From positions 1 through 7,127 of the forward strand of contig SXZC01000093.1 of the NCBI GenBank assembly GCA_005788075.1: a DNA stretch of 7,127 nucleotides, written 5' to 3'. The notes under the pieces were generated by a model. It was given only the letters and a program-made list of their open reading frames with translations, searched no databases and had not been told where the DNA came from. Positions 1 through 5,646 of the stretch are shown piece after piece. This stretch comes from Actinomycetota bacterium (GTDB lineage: Bacteria > Actinomycetota > Thermoleophilia > Miltoncostaeales > Miltoncostaeaceae). Each line of letters starts with the position of its first letter. Position 1 is the stretch's first letter. A program made the position numbers and the translations under genes.

Positions 1-462
1 GCCACCACGGCCAACATCGGCACGGTGGATGGCGGCACGGCCACCAACGTGGTGGCCGAGGAGTGCGTGATCACCGCCGAGTGCCGTTCCCGAGACCCCG
101 AGGCCCTCGACCGCCAGCTCACGGCGATGATCGACGCCTTCGCGTGGTCGGGGACCGAGTGCGAGTGCGACGTCGAGATCAGCGTGCGCGACCACTTCAT
201 CGGCTACTCCCTCGAGGAGGACGCCCCGCAGGTGCAGATGGCCGCCGACGCCATGCGCGATTGCGGCATCGAGCCCCGCTACGTGGCGTCCGGCGGCGGC
301 TCGGACGTCAACGCATTCCTGCTCAACGGGTTCCCGAGCGTCAACCTCTGCAACGCCATGGTGGACGTCCACACGCCCGACGAGCGCATCCGCATCACCG
401 ACATCGAGTCGATGGTGGGCATCACCCTGGCCATCGTCGCCCGCGCCCGCGGCGCGCGGTGA
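1..462 (+). CDS. M20-family metallopeptidase (peptidase T-like), C-terminal part
   Basis: This is the 3' part of a zinc-dependent M20-family aminopeptidase or amidohydrolase. The reading frame is open from base 1, so the true start lies upstream; 153 codons and a TGA stop are visible. The first residues, TTANIGTVDGGTATNVV, match the start of the lid (dimerisation) domain in PepT-like M20 enzymes, where an NIG..xGGTATN motif is usual. The lid runs to about residue 85. The chain then returns to the catalytic domain with GGGSDVNAF (98-106) and ends with VDVHTPDERI (121-130). H124 of that motif is the expected metal ligand. The catalytic N-terminal half, with the other metal ligands, is outside the window. 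Family membership is well supported. The substrate cannot be told: a peptide is likely, but other M20 amidohydrolases share this layout. The Nudix gene follows on the same strand, so the two may be co-transcribed. Confidence 0.88.
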   Translation, partial: ATTANIGTVDGGTATNVVAEECVITAECRSRDPEALDRQLTAMIDAFAWSGTECECDVEISVRDHFIGYSLEEDAPQVQMAADAMRDCGIEPRYVASGGGSDVNAFLLNGFPSVNLCNAMVDVHTPDERIRITDIESMVGITLAIVARARGAR

Positions 463-559
463 CGCCTGCACGCCGGTGAGCCGGGCGAGCAGCCGCAGCG
501 GTACGGGGGACGCCGACAGCGACATGCGTGCCGGGGCCCTCGATGGCGGACGTCCGATC

Positions 560-564
560 GAGGG
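560..564 (+). promoter_or_regulatory. Shine-Dalgarno GAGGG that decides the Nudix start
   Basis: GAGGG lies seven bases before GTG 572, an ideal spacing. Neither of the longer in-frame starts (476, 524) has a comparable site, so this motif is the main reason for choosing the short form. Confidence 0.5.
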
Positions 565-571
565 CTTGACG

Positions 572-1084
572 GTGGAGTCCACTGAGCCGATCTACGCCGG
601 CCAGGTGGTGGATCTCTCGGTGGTGCACTACCGCCGCCCGGGTGGCCTGGTGGTGCGCAGGGAGGTCATCGCCCATCCCGGTGCCGTGGTGATGGTGCCG
701 GTGGAGGACGACCACGTGCTGATGGTGCGCCAGCCGCGCGAGGCGGTAGGGGAGTACCTGCTCGAGCTCCCTGCGGGCAAGCTCGACGTCGCGGGCGAGC
801 CGCCGCTGGACTGCGCCCGGCGCGAGCTCGCTGAGGAGGTCGGTCGCGCCGCGGGCACGTGGCGTGATCTCGGCGGCTTCTACACCGCCCCGGCGATCCT
901 CGAGGAGTACATCCACTGCTTCCTCGCCACGGACCTCACCCGGGTCGATCACCCGCCGATCCCCGAGGAGGAGATCGAGGTGGTGCCGGTGCCGCTGGCC
1001 GATCTCGATGCCCTCATCGCCGAGGTGCACGACGCCAAGTCGCTCATCGGGCTGCTGCGACTGGCCGCCATGCGGGCCCTCTGA
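572..1084 (+). CDS. Nudix hydrolase, ADP-ribose pyrophosphatase-like
   Basis: A 170-residue cytosolic Nudix hydrolase, probably cleaving ADP-ribose or a related nucleoside diphosphate sugar to AMP plus a sugar phosphate. The Nudix box runs from G69 to G91: LPAGKLDVAGE followed by RRELAEEVG, with R84, E85, E88 and E89 as the Mg-binding core. The first spacing is G-x6-E rather than G-x5-E; from memory this also occurs in actinobacterial ADP-ribose pyrophosphatases such as M. tuberculosis Rv1700, so it is not a defect. The N-terminal strands (IYAGQVVDLSVVHYRRPGG) also fit that group. Start choice: GTG 572 has GAGGG (560-564) seven bases upstream. In-frame starts at 524 (ATG) and 476 (GTG) would add 16 or 32 residues, but they lack a well-spaced ribosome binding site, and the added codons include rarer ones (CGT, GGA, TTG). 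The family call is firm; substrate and exact start are less so. Confidence 0.88.
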   Translation: MESTEPIYAGQVVDLSVVHYRRPGGLVVRREVIAHPGAVVMVPVEDDHVLMVRQPREAVGEYLLELPAGKLDVAGEPPLDCARRELAEEVGRAAGTWRDLGGFYTAPAILEEYIHCFLATDLTRVDHPPIPEEEIEVVPVPLADLDALIAEVHDAKSLIGLLRLAAMRAL

Positions 1085-1131
1085 CGGGAACTCCCTGTAG
1101 GTGCCGAGGTTCCGCCCCACCAGAGGCTGCT

Positions 1132-1147
1132 GTCGTGCGCGCGCGAC
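1132..1147. repeat. GC-rich near-palindrome between convergent genes
   Basis: The 66-base gap between the convergent Nudix and channel genes holds GTCGTGCGCGCGCGAC, a near-perfect palindrome. It could fold as a 6-bp stem (one G-T wobble) with a CGCG loop. No T-run follows on either strand, so it is at best a weak bidirectional terminator. The rest of the gap shows nothing recognisable. Confidence 0.22.
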
Positions 1148-1150
1148 GTC

Positions 1151-2017
1151 CTAGCTGCGCCGGGCGCGCACCTCGGCCTCCAGGCGGTCGAGGGCCTCGC
1201 GCATGGTGGTGATGGTGGCCTCGATGTCGTGGTCCTCGGGGTGCTCCACGATCTCCTCTCGCAGTTCGGCCTCCTGCTGCTCGCGGTGCCGCTCGCGGGC
1301 CTGCTCGAGCGAGTTCACCATGATGCCGATGAGCATGTTGAAGAAGATGAACACGGCCAGCAGCACGAACACGATGAAGTAAGCCCATGCCCATGGGCTG
1401 GTGGCATCCACGGCCGTGGTGGCGATGGAGTTCCACCCCTCCAGCGTCAGCACCTGGAAGAGGGTGATCATCGCCACGCCGATGTCGCCCCATTCGGCGG
1501 GCAGCACGTCGCCGAAGATCATCCAGCCGAGGATCCCGAACACGTAGAGCACGAAGATGATCAGCAGGAAGAGCGACGCGATGGGCAGCACCGACCGCCC
1601 GAGGCCGCTGATGATCACGCGCAGGTCCGGCAGCACCGACACGATGCGCACCACGCGCAGCAGTCGCACGAGCCGCAGCAGCTGGGCGTTGCTCGACACG
1701 CCGGGAATGAACACCGCGCCGATCACCACGATGTCGAAGATGTGCCAGCCGCTCTTGAAGAAGTCGGCCGGGTGGGTGGCGTAGGCCCCGAAGCGCAGCA
1801 GGATCTCCACGATGAAGATGCCAAGGAACACGTGGTTGGCGTTGGTGAGCGCCTCGCCGTAGGGGTCGTTGATGGCCGGGTAGGTCTCGAGCCCGATAAC
1901 CACGGCGTTGAGGGCGATGACCCCCACGATGAAGGGGTTGAACCAGCGGGCATCCACGATCCGGCCGCACCGGTGCTCGATGCGCGCGCGGATTCCGGGG
2001 GCAGGTGCGGTCGTCAT
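1151..2017 (-). CDS. Single-domain voltage-gated cation channel (NaChBac/BacNav family)
   Basis: A 288-residue six-helix channel subunit that should assemble as a homotetramer in the cytoplasmic membrane. Segments: S1 about 27-46, S2 59-78, S3 88-106, S4 112-134, S5 141-165, pore helix 179-190, S6 208-237. S4 has four gating arginines at three-residue spacing (R115, R118, R121, R124). F68 and E71 in S2 and D95 in S3 match the gating-charge transfer centre. The filter is T191-L-E-G-W195, whereas the sodium-selective members NaChBac and NavAb have TLESW, so ion preference is open and calcium is possible. The tail after S6 (238-288) is charged and ends in a predicted coiled coil (about 267-286), as usual for tetramerising BacNav tails. 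ATG 2017 is chosen because S1 begins shortly after it; earlier in-frame starts would run into the upstream methyltransferase gene. The gene lies 49 bases downstream of that gene and may have its own promoter. Confidence 0.92.
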   Translation of the reverse strand: MTTAPAPGIRARIEHRCGRIVDARWFNPFIVGVIALNAVVIGLETYPAINDPYGEALTNANHVFLGIFIVEILLRFGAYATHPADFFKSGWHIFDIVVIGAVFIPGVSSNAQLLRLVRLLRVVRIVSVLPDLRVIISGLGRSVLPIASLFLLIIFVLYVFGILGWMIFGDVLPAEWGDIGVAMITLFQVLTLEGWNSIATTAVDATSPWAWAYFIVFVLLAVFIFFNMLIGIMVNSLEQARERHREQQEAELREEIVEHPEDHDIEATITTMREALDRLEAEVRARRS

Positions 2018-2026
2018 CGCCCGGGC

Positions 2027-2032
2027 AGGATA
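2027..2032 (-). promoter_or_regulatory. Possible -10 element (TATCCT) for the channel gene
   Basis: On the minus strand TATCCT fits the TANNNT -10 consensus and ends nine bases before ATG 2017. Transcription would then start at or within a few bases of the start codon. No good -35 hexamer and no Shine-Dalgarno sequence is visible, which fits a near-leaderless message separate from the exporter operon. The gap also holds the 8-bp palindrome GCCCGGGC (2019-2026). Evidence is motif only. Confidence 0.3.
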
Positions 2033-2066
2033 GGAAGTCGGGCCGGGTGGCGACGCGCGAACGGGA

Positions 2067-2693
2067 TCAGCGCACGGTGCTGAGCGTGATGCCGTCGCCC
2101 ACCGGCAGCACCACGGTGGCGAGCCCGGGATGGGCCACCGCGCCCTCGGCGAAGTCGCGCAGCGCCGCGACCTGGGCGGCATCGACCTGCCCGCCGAAGA
2201 TGTTGTCGGCCACGATGAGCCCGCCCGGGCGCACGAGGCGCGCGCACTCACGCAGGTATGCGGGGTAGGCCGGCTTGTCGGCGTCGATGTACGCCAGGTC
2301 GTACCCGGGCCCGAGGGCGGCCAGGGTGTCGAGCGCCGGGGCCACGTGGATCGTCACCTCGTCGTGGTACCCGGCTTCCCGCAGCACGTCTGCCGCGCGG
2401 TCGGCGTGATCCTGGTTGATGTCGAGGCAGTCGATGTGGCCGTCGGGAGCCAGGGACGGCGCCATCCAGAGCGCCGAGGTGCCCACGAACGTGCCGATCT
2501 CGAGCACGTGGTGGCCGCCCGTGGCCCGCACCAGCACGGCGAGCAGCGCCCCGAGCTCGGGGTGGGTCATCATGTTCTCGAGCTCGTGGCCGGCCATGTC
2601 GGCATGCAGTCGGCGGATCGGCTCGGGGATGGGCGTGACCGACTCCAGCCAGGCGTCGAGGCCGGCGTCAATGGGCGTGCGCGCGATGCTCAT
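2067..2693 (-). CDS. SAM-dependent O-methyltransferase (family 3, catechol/caffeoyl-CoA type)
   Basis: A 208-residue soluble class I methyltransferase of the metal-dependent small-molecule O-methyltransferase family, which typically methylates hydroxyls on catechol-like or polyketide substrates. The N-terminal helical part ends in MMTHPELGALL (41-51), the position of the family's xxxPExGxxL segment. Motif I is VLEIGTFVGTSALWMA (63-78). The SAM-ribose acidic residue is D91 (LDIN). YIDADKPAY (135-143) supplies D137 as a predicted metal ligand and VADNIFGG (161-168) supplies D163 and N164. Length is normal (about 200-230). ATG 2693 overlaps the stop of permease 2 (ATGA), and GGAGA (2698-2702) sits four bases upstream, so translation should be coupled to the exporter. 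This suggests it modifies a molecule that the exporter handles, but the substrate cannot be read from sequence. Confidence 0.9.
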   Translation of the reverse strand: MSIARTPIDAGLDAWLESVTPIPEPIRRLHADMAGHELENMMTHPELGALLAVLVRATGGHHVLEIGTFVGTSALWMAPSLAPDGHIDCLDINQDHADRAADVLREAGYHDEVTIHVAPALDTLAALGPGYDLAYIDADKPAYPAYLRECARLVRPGGLIVADNIFGGQVDAAQVAALRDFAEGAVAHPGLATVVLPVGDGITLSTVR

Positions 2694-3457
2694 CGGTTCT
2701 CCAGGTGTCGAAGCGGGATCAGGGCGAAGGCCCCCAGCACCAGCAGCAGTGCGGCGGCCGAGACGATCCCGGGCCAGGTCTCTGCCCAGATGACGGTGCC
2801 GGTCAGCTCGGCGCTGCGCTGGGCGTTGAGGATGTACGTGACCGGGTTGTACCGGGCGATCGCGCCGAGCCAGCCGTTCATGGCGTCCAGCGGCACGTAC
2901 GCAACCGACATGAACACCGACAGGAACACCACCAGCTGCATGATGGGGGCGGCCTGCACGGTGCGGCTGCGGAGCGCCACGCCGATGGCCCAGAACGACG
3001 CGGCGGCGGCGAACACCAGCGCGAAGGCGAAGATGAGGAGCGTGGGGCCCACGCCGGGGAGCATCACGCCACCGATCATCCCGGCGATGAACACCACAAC
3101 CGTTGTCAGGATGCTCCGCGCCTGGGCCGCCAGCATGGGCCCGAGCACCAGCGCCAGGCGTGGCGCGGGGCTCGACTGCAGGCGATCGAAGAAGCCGCCC
3201 TCGAGGTCGCGCGCAAGGGTCATGCCGGAGTTGATGCCGGCGAACCCGGCGCCCATCGTGGCCGCCATGGGGATCGTGAACGCCAGGTAGGACTGCCCCT
3301 CGAACTGCGGCAGCGCCCCGATGCCGTGGAACGCGCCGGCGGTGGCGATGAGGATGAACAGCGGCATCACGAGCGACGGGATGAACACCGACGGCACCCG
3401 CCGCACGAGCAGCAGGTTGCGCCCGGCAAGGCCCAGGCTCACGCTCAGCACCCTCAT
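2690..3457 (-). CDS. ABC-2 type exporter permease, second subunit (DrrB/DrrC-like)
   Basis: A 255-residue integral membrane subunit of an ABC-2 exporter. Six membrane segments are apparent at about 24-44, 59-79, 104-130, 137-163, 169-188 and 227-249. The cytoplasmic motif DLEGGFFDRLQSSPAPR (84-100) is the hallmark ABC-2 loop that contacts the ATPase, and it closely matches the same loop in permease 1. YNPVTYILNAQR (203-214) before the last helix is also typical of DrrB/DrrC-like proteins. ATG 3457 has GAGGA (3465-3469) seven bases upstream, overlapping the TGA of permease 1, so the two subunits should be made together. The gene ends in a 4-base overlap with the methyltransferase start. The likely partners are the ATPase and permease 1; cargo unknown. 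Confidence 0.9.
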   Translation of the reverse strand: MRVLSVSLGLAGRNLLLVRRVPSVFIPSLVMPLFILIATAGAFHGIGALPQFEGQSYLAFTIPMAATMGAGFAGINSGMTLARDLEGGFFDRLQSSPAPRLALVLGPMLAAQARSILTTVVVFIAGMIGGVMLPGVGPTLLIFAFALVFAAAASFWAIGVALRSRTVQAAPIMQLVVFLSVFMSVAYVPLDAMNGWLGAIARYNPVTYILNAQRSAELTGTVIWAETWPGIVSAAALLLVLGAFALIPLRHLENR

Positions 3458-3467
3458 CGGGCGGTCC

Positions 3468-4259
3468 TCATGCGGCCACCCTCAGCCTTCGCCTGAGCGC
3501 GAGGGCTGACGCCCCGATGGTGATGGCGGCAAGCGCCAGGGCCGTGCCGATGCCCGCGAGCGTGGTGCCCATGGTTGCCCCGCCGATGATCTCCAGGCGC
3601 ATCGACTCCACGAGCCAGCTGATGGGGTTGACCCGGGCCACGGCCGCGTACCAGCCGGTCATGGTCTCAATGGGGAAGAAGGCAGACGAGAAGAACAGCA
3701 GCGCGAAGAACAGGGGGAACATCCCCTGCACGGCCTCCCCCGACCCTGTGCGAAGCGCCAGGTACACCCCGAGCCCGCCCACCGCCGCGGCGAAGATCAC
3801 GGCGATGAGCAGCACGATGAGGAAGCCCGTTATTCCGCCGTCCACCCGCGCGCCGAACACCCATGCGATGGCGATGAACAGCACCGCCTGGAACAGCCCG
3901 AGCGCCATCGACGCCCCCAGGCGGCCGGTGAGGATCGCCACGCGCGAGATCGGGGACGCCACGAGGCGGTCGAAGAACCCGCCCTCCATGTCGGTGGCGA
4001 ATGCCGCGCCCGCGGACGTGCCGCCGATCAGCACCCCCTGCACGATGGCGCCGCACACCGCGAAGTCGAGGAAACCGCGTACCGGGGGGAAGCCCGGCAC
4101 GGCCCCCGGGGCGCCGCCGAAGGACGCCGTGAAGATGGCCATGAGCACGAGGGGGAAGAACAGGGCCGGGAACCATGCCTGCGGCAGCCGGATGGTGGTG
4201 ATGATGGACCGCCACGCGAGGGCGGCGGTCTGACGCAGCGCCGGGGCCGCGGCCGTCAT
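3468..4259 (-). CDS. ABC-2 type exporter permease, first subunit (DrrB/DrrC-like)
   Basis: A 263-residue ABC-2 permease with membrane segments at about 27-47, 65-88, 108-137, 143-169, 180-197 and 235-256. The ATPase-contact loop DMEGGFFDRLVASPISR (90-106) and VNPISWLVESMR (210-221) mark the DrrB/ABC-2 family. The C-terminus is basic (RRRLR), in line with a cytoplasmic end. ATG 4259 is chosen because it forms an ATGA overlap with the ATPase stop and has GAGG (4270-4273) upstream at a slightly long 10-base spacing. The same frame stays open further upstream, but that part is the ATPase gene read in another frame. It probably pairs with permease 2 as a heterodimer served by the one ATPase. Confidence 0.91.
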   Translation of the reverse strand: MTAAAPALRQTAALAWRSIITTIRLPQAWFPALFFPLVLMAIFTASFGGAPGAVPGFPPVRGFLDFAVCGAIVQGVLIGGTSAGAAFATDMEGGFFDRLVASPISRVAILTGRLGASMALGLFQAVLFIAIAWVFGARVDGGITGFLIVLLIAVIFAAAVGGLGVYLALRTGSGEAVQGMFPLFFALLFFSSAFFPIETMTGWYAAVARVNPISWLVESMRLEIIGGATMGTTLAGIGTALALAAITIGASALALRRRLRVAA

Positions 4260-5236
4260 GCGGAGGGCACCTCGTCGCCGGCGCCCTCCAGGTGCCGGCC
4301 CGTGCATTTGAGGAAGACGTCGTCGAGGGAGGGCTCGGCGAGGTCGATCGACTGAAAGCGCACCCCGGCGTCGTCGAGCGCCCGCACTGCGTCGGCCATC
4401 GCCGACGACCCACCGGGCAGCCGTACGCCGGCGCCGCCCTCCGCCGAGCCCGGCACGATGGGTCCGAACCGGGAGAGCACGCCCGCGATGTCCTCGGGGG
4501 TGGAGCCCTCCCCGGCGGTCACCGTGAGGAGGGGCTCGCCGATCTCGGCCTTCAGCGCCGCGGGTGCCCCATCGGCCACGATGCGCCCGCCGTCGATGAT
4601 CGCCACGCGATCGGCCAGCTGGTCGGCCTCCTCGAGGTACTGCGTGGTGAGGAAGATCGTGGTGCCGTGCTCGGCGTTGAGGCGCCGCACCTCCTCCCAG
4701 AGCGCCACGCGCGATGTGGGGTCGAGCCCCGTGGTGGGCTCGGCGAGGAAGAGCACCCCCGGCTCGTGCACGAGCGAGAGCGCCAGGTCGAGGCGGCGCC
4801 GCAGTCCCCCGGAATAGGTGCCCACGCGCCGGTCGGCGGCGTCCTCCAGCCCCACGCGCGCGAGCAGGTCTTCTGCCCGGGCACGGCATTCGGCGCGTGG
4901 GAGCCCGTGCAGCACCCCCTGCAGCCGCAGCAGCTCGCGCCCGGTCATGTACGGGTCGATGGCGGCGTCCTGCAGGGCCACGCCGATGCGCCGTCGCACG
5001 GCGCCGGGGTCGGCCATCACGTCATGCCCGGCCACCATCGCCGTGCCGCTCGTGGGGCGCAGCAGGGTGGTGAGCATGCGCACCGTGGTGCTCTTGCCCG
5101 CCCCGTTGGGCCCGAGGAAGCCGAATATGCCGCCGGACTCCACGACGAGGCTCACGCCGTCCACGGCGCGGATCCCGCCCTTGAACTCGCGCACGAGGTC
5201 GCGGGTCTCCACTGCCGGTGCACTCACTGCGCTCAC
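4256..5236 (-). CDS. ABC exporter ATP-binding subunit, daunorubicin-resistance (DrrA) type
   Basis: A 326-residue ATPase that should power export through the two downstream permeases. Motifs in order: Walker A GPNGAGKST (42-50), Q-loop Q89, signature YSGGLRRR (141-148), Walker B region VLFLAEP (161-167), D-loop GLD (170-172), switch position Q199 in LTTQYLEEADQLADR, then the DrrA-type C-terminal extension ending EPSLDDVFLKCTGRHLE (301-317). Q199 in place of histidine is, from memory, common in DrrA proteins. The odd residue is A165: the Walker B motif normally reads LDEP, and here the Mg-coordinating aspartate is alanine (codon GCC instead of GAC or GAT), while the catalytic glutamate E166 remains. 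GTG 5236 is the longest start that stays clear of the divergent zinc finger gene; GTG 5227 is equally possible and better placed relative to a TAGGGT hexamer. It is the first gene of the minus-strand cluster. Confidence 0.9.
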   Translation of the reverse strand: MSAVSAPAVETRDLVREFKGGIRAVDGVSLVVESGGIFGFLGPNGAGKSTTVRMLTTLLRPTSGTAMVAGHDVMADPGAVRRRIGVALQDAAIDPYMTGRELLRLQGVLHGLPRAECRARAEDLLARVGLEDAADRRVGTYSGGLRRRLDLALSLVHEPGVLFLAEPTTGLDPTSRVALWEEVRRLNAEHGTTIFLTTQYLEEADQLADRVAIIDGGRIVADGAPAALKAEIGEPLLTVTAGEGSTPEDIAGVLSRFGPIVPGSAEGGAGVRLPGGSSAMADAVRALDDAGVRFQSIDLAEPSLDDVFLKCTGRHLEGAGDEVPSA

Positions 5237-5240
5237 CCTA
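5235..5240 (-). promoter_or_regulatory. Possible -10 element (TAGGGT) for the ABC exporter operon
   Basis: On the minus strand TAGGGT fits TANNNT and lies seven bases before GTG 5227, in the 56-base gap between the exporter ATPase and the divergent zinc finger gene. If used, the message would begin at about 5227 with no leader, making GTG 5227 rather than 5236 the real start. No -35 hexamer is apparent. Confidence 0.3.
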
Positions 5241-5280
5241 CAACCATCGCGGGTGCCGCGGGGGCGCGGGGCGTCGGCGC

Positions 5281-5286
5281 TAGAGT
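5281..5286 (+). promoter_or_regulatory. Possible -10 element (TAGAGT) for the zinc finger gene
   Basis: TAGAGT ends six bases before ATG 5293. That places the expected transcription start on or next to the A of the start codon, a leaderless layout. No Shine-Dalgarno sequence is found (only AGG two bases before the ATG), which agrees with leaderless translation. No convincing -35 hexamer is seen. Confidence 0.4.
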
Positions 5287-5292
5287 CAGGCC

Positions 5293-5646
5293 ATGCCGAA
5301 GGGGGAGGATCAGGCGGAACGGCTGGCGCGCCTCGCACGCGAGGCACATGAGCGCGCCGAGGCCCTTGACCTCGCCGCCGACGGCAGCGAGGCCAGCGAC
5401 GCCCACCACCACCCCGCGGAGGCCGCGACCGATGCCGAGGCCCGCGAGCGCCAGCTGCAGGCGCAGTTGCGGCTCAAGGAGGAGGAGGAGCGGCTGCTGC
5501 GCCTCGCCGAGGCCGCCCAGCGCGGTGAGTACGGCATCTGCATCGACTGCGGTGGGGCCATCCCCGAGGCCCGCCTCGAGATCGTCCCCGACGCCGAGCG
5601 GTGCGTCGCCTGCCAGGAGGCCGCCTCTGGCGGCCGCCGGCGCTAG
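5293..5646 (+). CDS. TraR/DksA-family C4 zinc finger protein
   Basis: A 117-residue protein with a charged, probably helical N-terminal part and a C-terminal zinc finger. The zinc ligands are C83, C86, C104 and C107 in the spacing C-x2-C-x17-C-x2-C, within YGICIDCGGAIPEARLEIVPDAERCVACQ, as in DksA/TraR proteins. Upstream, HPAEAATD (40-47) resembles the HPADLAT-type segment of Gram-positive family members, with Glu replacing the usual Asp. Glu/Arg/Leu-rich residues 48-77 probably form the second arm of a coiled coil. Classical DksA enters the RNA polymerase secondary channel; whether this short actinobacterial relative does so is not known from sequence. ATG 5293 is the only sensible start. 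The gene is divergent from the exporter operon and its TAG interlocks with the stop of ctaA. Confidence 0.88.
   Translation: MPKGEDQAERLARLAREAHERAEALDLAADGSEASDAHHHPAEAATDAEARERQLQAQLRLKEEEERLLRLAEAAQRGEYGICIDCGGAIPEARLEIVPDAERCVACQEAASGGRRR
5619..5635. terminator. Possible bidirectional hairpin terminator at a convergent junction
   Basis: GGCCGCC-TCT-GGCGGCC is a perfect 7-bp all-GC stem with a three-base loop, ending eight bases before the zinc finger gene's stop codon and just past the ctaA stop on the other strand. No T-tract follows, so intrinsic termination in the classical sense is not shown. It also encodes residues of the zinc finger protein's tail, so it may be incidental. Confidence 0.3.

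Noticed and set aside
476..571. Longer Nudix starts at GTG 476 or ATG 524
   Set aside because: Neither has a well-spaced Shine-Dalgarno, the extra codons are less biased than the gene body, and GAGGG-N7-GTG at 572 fits better. They are not fully excluded.
824..895. Apparent one-residue insertion in the Nudix box (G-x6-E)
   Set aside because: The same spacing is, as I recall, normal in Rv1700-like actinobacterial ADP-ribose pyrophosphatases, so it was not reported as an anomaly.
1229..2083. Long plus-strand open frame rich in His, Glu and Asp, antisense to the channel gene
   Set aside because: It is the antisense shadow of a well-supported six-helix channel; the acidic and His-rich composition comes from reading hydrophobic GC-rich codons backwards.
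2018..2251. N-terminal extension of the channel into the methyltransferase gene
   Set aside because: The extra residues are low-complexity Ala/Arg/Ser from another frame of the methyltransferase; S1 follows ATG 2017 at the normal distance.
2130..3290. Plus-strand open frame of 386 codons across the methyltransferase and permease 2
   Set aside because: It crosses two clear minus-strand genes and shows no recognisable motif; such long antisense frames are expected at this GC content.
4641..4643. Gln instead of His at the ABC switch (H-loop) position of the ATPase
   Set aside because: LTTQYLEEAD is common in DrrA-type ATPases, so it is a family trait rather than a defect.
5237..5347. N-terminal extension of the ABC ATPase to an ATG at 5347
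   Set aside because: It would overlap the first 55 bases of the divergent zinc finger gene, and the added Pro/Arg-rich residues lie ahead of the normal DrrA N-terminus.
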